Source of the DNA: Acidimicrobiales bacterium
GTDB taxonomy: Bacteria > Actinomycetota > Acidimicrobiia > Acidimicrobiales > Palsa-688
Direction of reading: 5' to 3'
DNA: 14,487 nt
NCBI GenBank assembly: GCA_030039575.1
Contig: JASHVH010000448.1
Span: forward strand, 1-14,487
Within the stretch, counting starts at the first letter, position 1, and each line of letters opens with the position of its first letter. The position numbers were made by a program, and so were the translations under genes. The notes under the pieces were generated by a model. It worked only from the letters and a program-made list of their open reading frames with translations, did not search any database and had not been told where the DNA came from. Of the stretch, positions 11,821 to 14,487 are shown piece by piece.

Positions 11821-13257
11821 ATGACAACAGGCACAGTCGTCGACCCACCATCAAAGCCCGACACCGCCACACCAACTACCAGCCCCGATAGCAGCTTCCC
11901 GCGGAGAGATTTCCTACGCGTCGCAGGTGTAGGCCTCGGCGCCGCCCTCGCCGCATCACAGTTTGGCCGAAGGCTGGGAGCTTCTGACCGTACAGCCTCC
12001 GCGCAATCCTCAAGCCCAATTATCCTGAAGCTAGCCCAGCACCAGAGCATTAGGCAGAAGATCGACCTGGCTGTCCTACCACTGTTCCAGAGCCAAATGG
12101 CAGCACAAGGCTACAACGTTCGCGTCGAGCTTGTAGAGACCACACTTCCGGACAACAACTACCAGACCTTGGTCACTGAACGTTATAGTGCCGGTACCGC
12201 CCCTGATGTCGATGATTACGGCTCGTCGTGGGTCCCGGGGTTCGCCGAGGCCGGTTACCTTTTGGACCTCTCCCCATACTTGACTGCGTGGTCCCAGTGG
12301 CCTCAGTTCTACTCCTCGGTCGTCGGCGCGCTAAAACAACCAAATGGGGCGATGTACGGCCTGATCCACGAATGGGCTACACAGCAGTTGTTCTACCGCT
12401 ACGACGTCCTGCAGAAGCTTGGGATCAACACTGCCCAGCCTGGGTCGTGGCCGGAGCTAATCACACGGCTACAACAAATCAAGGCGAAGACCGGCCAGCC
12501 CCCGCTCATCGTCCCCATCGGCACCCAGTGGGCATCACCGGAGCAGGGGATGTACAACGTCCTTCTTGGGACCGGGAGCCCACTTTACGATCAGCAATCA
12601 AAAAAGTGGGTCGTAAAAAGTGCCGGGATCAATTATGTCTTTGACCTCATCTATACGCTCAACAATGACGGCCTGATCCCCACACAGGATCTCCTCAACC
12701 CGACACCTTGGGAGCCTACGAAGTACAAAGCCTTCGTGGAGGGGACCATGCCAGTATCGTTCCAGGGGACTTGGGGTTGGGACTACGACTGGGGGCCCAA
12801 CGGCTCAGCTCCCATAGCCGGGCTCGACGCTAAAGTGAAGACCTGGGATTTTCCGGCAATCCAGAGCAACTCGGCGCCCTACGTCGACGCGACAGCCGGC
12901 TGGGCATACACGGTGTCGGCTAATACCAAGCACCCGGCTGAAGCCGTCAAGCTGGTCGAGTTCCTCACGACGGGTAAAGCGCTGGCGGAGCTCCTCGTCG
13001 CGGTAGGAGACGCTTCGCCCCGCTCAGGCATTGCAGACCTGGCGCCGTACAGCCAGAACCCCAAGCTACTTCAAGCTGAGCAGGAGTTCCGGATCGCCAA
13101 AACATTCCCACCGTACCCGGACCAGGACCAAGCCGACGAAGCTTGGGAAAAAGCTGAGGATGGCATCCTGGACGGTGGGATGACGGGGTCACAAGCGGCG
13201 GGTATGTTCGCCCAGCTCGCCACGCAGCTAATCGGGCCGTCCAACGTCCAAAACTGA
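11821..13257 (+). CDS. Carbohydrate ABC transporter solute-binding protein (family 1), Tat-exported
   Basis: This 478-residue extracellular binding protein has the family-1 (MalE/UgpB-like) pattern: LKLAQHQSIRQKIDLAVLPLF, YQTLVTERYSAGTAPDVDDYG, GYLLDLSPYL, YGLIHEWATQQLFYRYDVLQKLG split around residue 185, FVEGTMPVSFQGTWGWDYDW and a C-terminal HPAEAVKLVEFLTTGKALAE. The N terminus carries a twin-arginine motif (FPRRDFLRVAGVG, RR at 28-29), a hydrophobic stretch and ASA-Q near residues 59-62 as a probable signal-peptidase I site. No Cys occurs there or, as far as I can read, anywhere in the protein, so it is not a normal lipoprotein. ATG 11821 follows AAGGAG by about 13 nt, a long spacing. The sugar is unknown; the many Trp and Asp residues fit carbohydrate stacking. 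Confidence 0.93.
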   Translation: MTTGTVVDPPSKPDTATPTTSPDSSFPRRDFLRVAGVGLGAALAASQFGRRLGASDRTASAQSSSPIILKLAQHQSIRQKIDLAVLPLFQSQMAAQGYNVRVELVETTLPDNNYQTLVTERYSAGTAPDVDDYGSSWVPGFAEAGYLLDLSPYLTAWSQWPQFYSSVVGALKQPNGAMYGLIHEWATQQLFYRYDVLQKLGINTAQPGSWPELITRLQQIKAKTGQPPLIVPIGTQWASPEQGMYNVLLGTGSPLYDQQSKKWVVKSAGINYVFDLIYTLNNDGLIPTQDLLNPTPWEPTKYKAFVEGTMPVSFQGTWGWDYDWGPNGSAPIAGLDAKVKTWDFPAIQSNSAPYVDATAGWAYTVSANTKHPAEAVKLVEFLTTGKALAELLVAVGDASPRSGIADLAPYSQNPKLLQAEQEFRIAKTFPPYPDQDQADEAWEKAEDGILDGGMTGSQAAGMFAQLATQLIGPSNVQN

Positions 13258-13333
13258 TCTCTGGCCCTGGGATAACTGGCGCCAAGTGGCACCGAGAGGT
13301 CCAGTCGGTAATCACAATCCCCCTCTTCGCTAT

Positions 13334-13371
13334 TCTCCCTTGTCCGCGGCCCTCCTCGCGGACAAGGGAGA
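13334..13371 (+). terminator. 15-bp stem hairpin between binding-protein and permease genes (attenuator/mRNA stabiliser)
   Basis: TCTCCCTTGTCCGCG (13334-13348) and CGCGGACAAGGGAGA (13357-13371) form a perfect 15-bp stem with an 8-nt loop. Only TTT follows. It lies 76 nt after the binding-protein stop and 3 nt before the permease Shine-Dalgarno. It may end most transcripts or protect the upstream mRNA, giving more binding protein than permease, as is known for mal-type operons. Confidence 0.75.
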
Positions 13372-13386
13372 TTTGAAGGAGCGTCC

Positions 13387-14373
13387 GTGACTACCAACGT
13401 CGACCGCGCGGGCCTCCGAGCTCCACGACGGAGAGCTCCGCCTGTGTTGAGCCCTGCCTCTGGTAAAAGCCGGCGCCGAGTCATCTGGGCGAGAAACCTT
13501 TCACGGCACGACCGGCTGGCAATCGGTCTGATGTCCTTGCCGGCGCTCGCCCTGATCGCAGTTTTCGTGGCTGGTCCGGCTCTCTACAGCATCTGGCTCA
13601 GCTTCACCGACACATCCTTAGTGGGCGTCGATGCCCGCCATCCAAGCTTTGTCGGCCTCGCGAACTACAAGTTCCTGTTCTCGACGAGTGGCTTTTTCCA
13701 ATCACTTGGGATCTCCGCGGAGTTCGTCTTCTTCTCTGCCATCCTGGGCCAGTTCCTGCTGGGTATGATCGCCGCCTTTGTTCTCGCTCGAAGCCAAATT
13801 AGGTTTAAAAGCCTTTTTGGTGCCGCCATTCTTCTCCCGATGGTGGTCCCCGAGGTCGTGGCCTCACTGGCTTGGGGAAGCATGCTGGCTCCTGGCAACC
13901 TGGGCACGGCTAATCGATTGATCGGGCTCTTTGGTGCGGGGCCAGTCGACTGGCTCCAGAAGGCACCAATGCTTTCAATTGTCGTCGTCAACATATGGAG
14001 AGGTATTGCCTTCGCGATGATCATGTTCCAGGCTGCCCTTAGAGCGATCTCTCAGGACGTGGAGGAGGCAGCGCGCGTAGACGGGGCCAGCGGTGCCCAC
14101 CTCATTCGGTATATCACGCTGCCCTTAATGAAAGGGCCGATATTTCTCTTCATGTTGTTGACGAGCATAACCACGTTAAGTATTTTCGGCCTGGTCTACT
14201 TTCTCACACAAGGCGGCCCGGGTGACAGCACCAACATAATTGCTATCTATATCTACAATAACGCCTTCCAGTTTTTCGAAATTGGCCTCGGGTCAGCCGC
14301 CTCCGTGATCCTCCTGGTGCTGGTGGCTGTGCTTGGGGTGGTCTATATTCGTCTGAGCCACGTGGAGATCTAA
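13387..14373 (+). CDS. Carbohydrate ABC transporter permease (MalF/UgpA-like)
   Basis: This 328-residue inner-membrane subunit of a sugar importer has a basic cytoplasmic tail (residues 1-43) and a first membrane span at about 44-70 (LAIGLMSLPALALIAVFVAG). Further spans follow near 112-134, 145-165, 195-215, 250-275 and 300-322. The cytoplasmic EAA loop that docks the ATPase is clear: EEAARVDGASGAHLIRYITLP (226-246), shortened here only by one variation at the central positions. The start is GTG 13387, because GAAGGAG (13375-13381) ends five nt upstream. It is separated from the binding-protein gene by the strong hairpin. The next frame starts immediately after its stop, so the two permeases are an operon. 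No ATPase gene is visible; a shared MsiK-type ATPase elsewhere is common in actinobacteria. Confidence 0.93.
   Translation: MTTNVDRAGLRAPRRRAPPVLSPASGKSRRRVIWARNLSRHDRLAIGLMSLPALALIAVFVAGPALYSIWLSFTDTSLVGVDARHPSFVGLANYKFLFSTSGFFQSLGISAEFVFFSAILGQFLLGMIAAFVLARSQIRFKSLFGAAILLPMVVPEVVASLAWGSMLAPGNLGTANRLIGLFGAGPVDWLQKAPMLSIVVVNIWRGIAFAMIMFQAALRAISQDVEEAARVDGASGAHLIRYITLPLMKGPIFLFMLLTSITTLSIFGLVYFLTQGGPGDSTNIIAIYIYNNAFQFFEIGLGSAASVILLVLVAVLGVVYIRLSHVEI
14364..14367 (+). promoter_or_regulatory. Shine-Dalgarno GGAG supporting the TTG start at 14374
   Basis: GTGGAG lies inside the end of the upstream permease gene, and its GGAG core ends six nt before TTG 14374. The in-frame TAA at 14371-14373 excludes any earlier start in this frame. 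Confidence 0.5.
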
Positions 14374-14487
14374 TTGGTTGCCCAGCTCTCTCGAGCGACG
14401 TCTCCCACGCGCCTGGCGCCCCTGGGCGACCTGACCCGGGGGGCCCCCCAGGGCCACCGCCGCTTGGCCCTGCTGGCGGCGTACCTC
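14374..14487 (+). CDS. Probable second sugar ABC permease (MalG-like), N-terminal part, runs off the edge
   Basis: The frame is open for 38 codons from TTG 14374 to the window end. It begins directly after the upstream TAA and is served by a GGAG six nt upstream. The product is a polar, basic N terminus (VAQLSRATSPTRLAP) that turns hydrophobic in RRLALLAAYL, as at the start of the first membrane span of MalG/UgpE-type permeases. Position after a MalF-like gene makes the second permease the expected neighbour. No conserved motif is yet reached, so the identification rests on context. CCCTGGG/CCCAGGG with an internal GGGGGGCCCCCC (14420-14453) would fold strongly in the early coding mRNA. Confidence 0.6.
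   Translation, partial: MVAQLSRATSPTRLAPLGDLTRGAPQGHRRLALLAAYL

Overview
The window is high-GC DNA with dense gene packing, many GTG and TTG starts and several overlapping stop/start codons. It carries an F420-type luciferase-like oxidoreductase, a DrrA/DrrB-type exporter, an S53 sedolisin remnant and a Tat-exported solute-binding protein. Together these suggest a soil-type actinobacterium, possibly an uncultured deep-branching one. F420-using Chloroflexota or Dormibacterota cannot be excluded. I saw no rRNA, tRNA, CRISPR array, transposase or phage gene.

Layout. (1) 1-1124, plus strand: the end of an ABC ATPase gene and its ABC-2 permease, closed by a hairpin (1155-1196). (2) 1200-1571, minus: the C-terminal remnant of an S53 (sedolisin) protease, without its first two thirds. 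(3) 1591-4912: a 5-oxoprolinase locus. A GntR/FCD regulator, pxpB and pxpC run leftward with 4-nt stop/start overlaps, and pxpA runs rightward. Between them lies a divergent promoter with the palindrome TTGTAGAACAA exactly inside the 17-bp spacer of the pxpA promoter. (4) 5200-7832: a MarR regulator divergent from a GH42 beta-galactosidase, with three inverted repeats in the shared control region. (5) 7966-9979: an LLM-class F420-type oxidoreductase (minus), then an antibiotic-biosynthesis-monooxygenase-fold protein and a small secreted beta-sandwich protein (both plus). (6) 9980-10593: a 0.6-kb gene-free stretch with a strongly pyrimidine-rich tract and a spaced inverted repeat. (7) 10594-14487: a carbohydrate-uptake locus made of a LacI regulator, a Tat-dependent family-1 solute-binding protein, a MalF-like permease and the first 38 codons of a probable MalG-like permease running off the edge. 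A perfect LacI-type palindrome (CAAAACGTTTTG) lies upstream of the binding-protein gene, and a 15-bp stem hairpin sits between the binding-protein and permease genes.

How the genes work together. The pxp genes should hydrolyse 5-oxoproline (pyroglutamate) to glutamate with ATP, under the FCD regulator. The LacI/ABC locus should import a sugar or oligosaccharide. The GH42 enzyme would release galactose from beta-galactosides inside the cell. It has its own regulator and is 2.8 kb from the ABC locus, so a shared pathway is only a possibility. Most of the window is recognisable metabolism. The least ordinary parts are the promoter architectures, the Tat-type binding protein with no lipobox, the truncated protease next to the pxp cluster, and the pyrimidine-rich gap. 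I did not find convincing evidence of a wholly new system.
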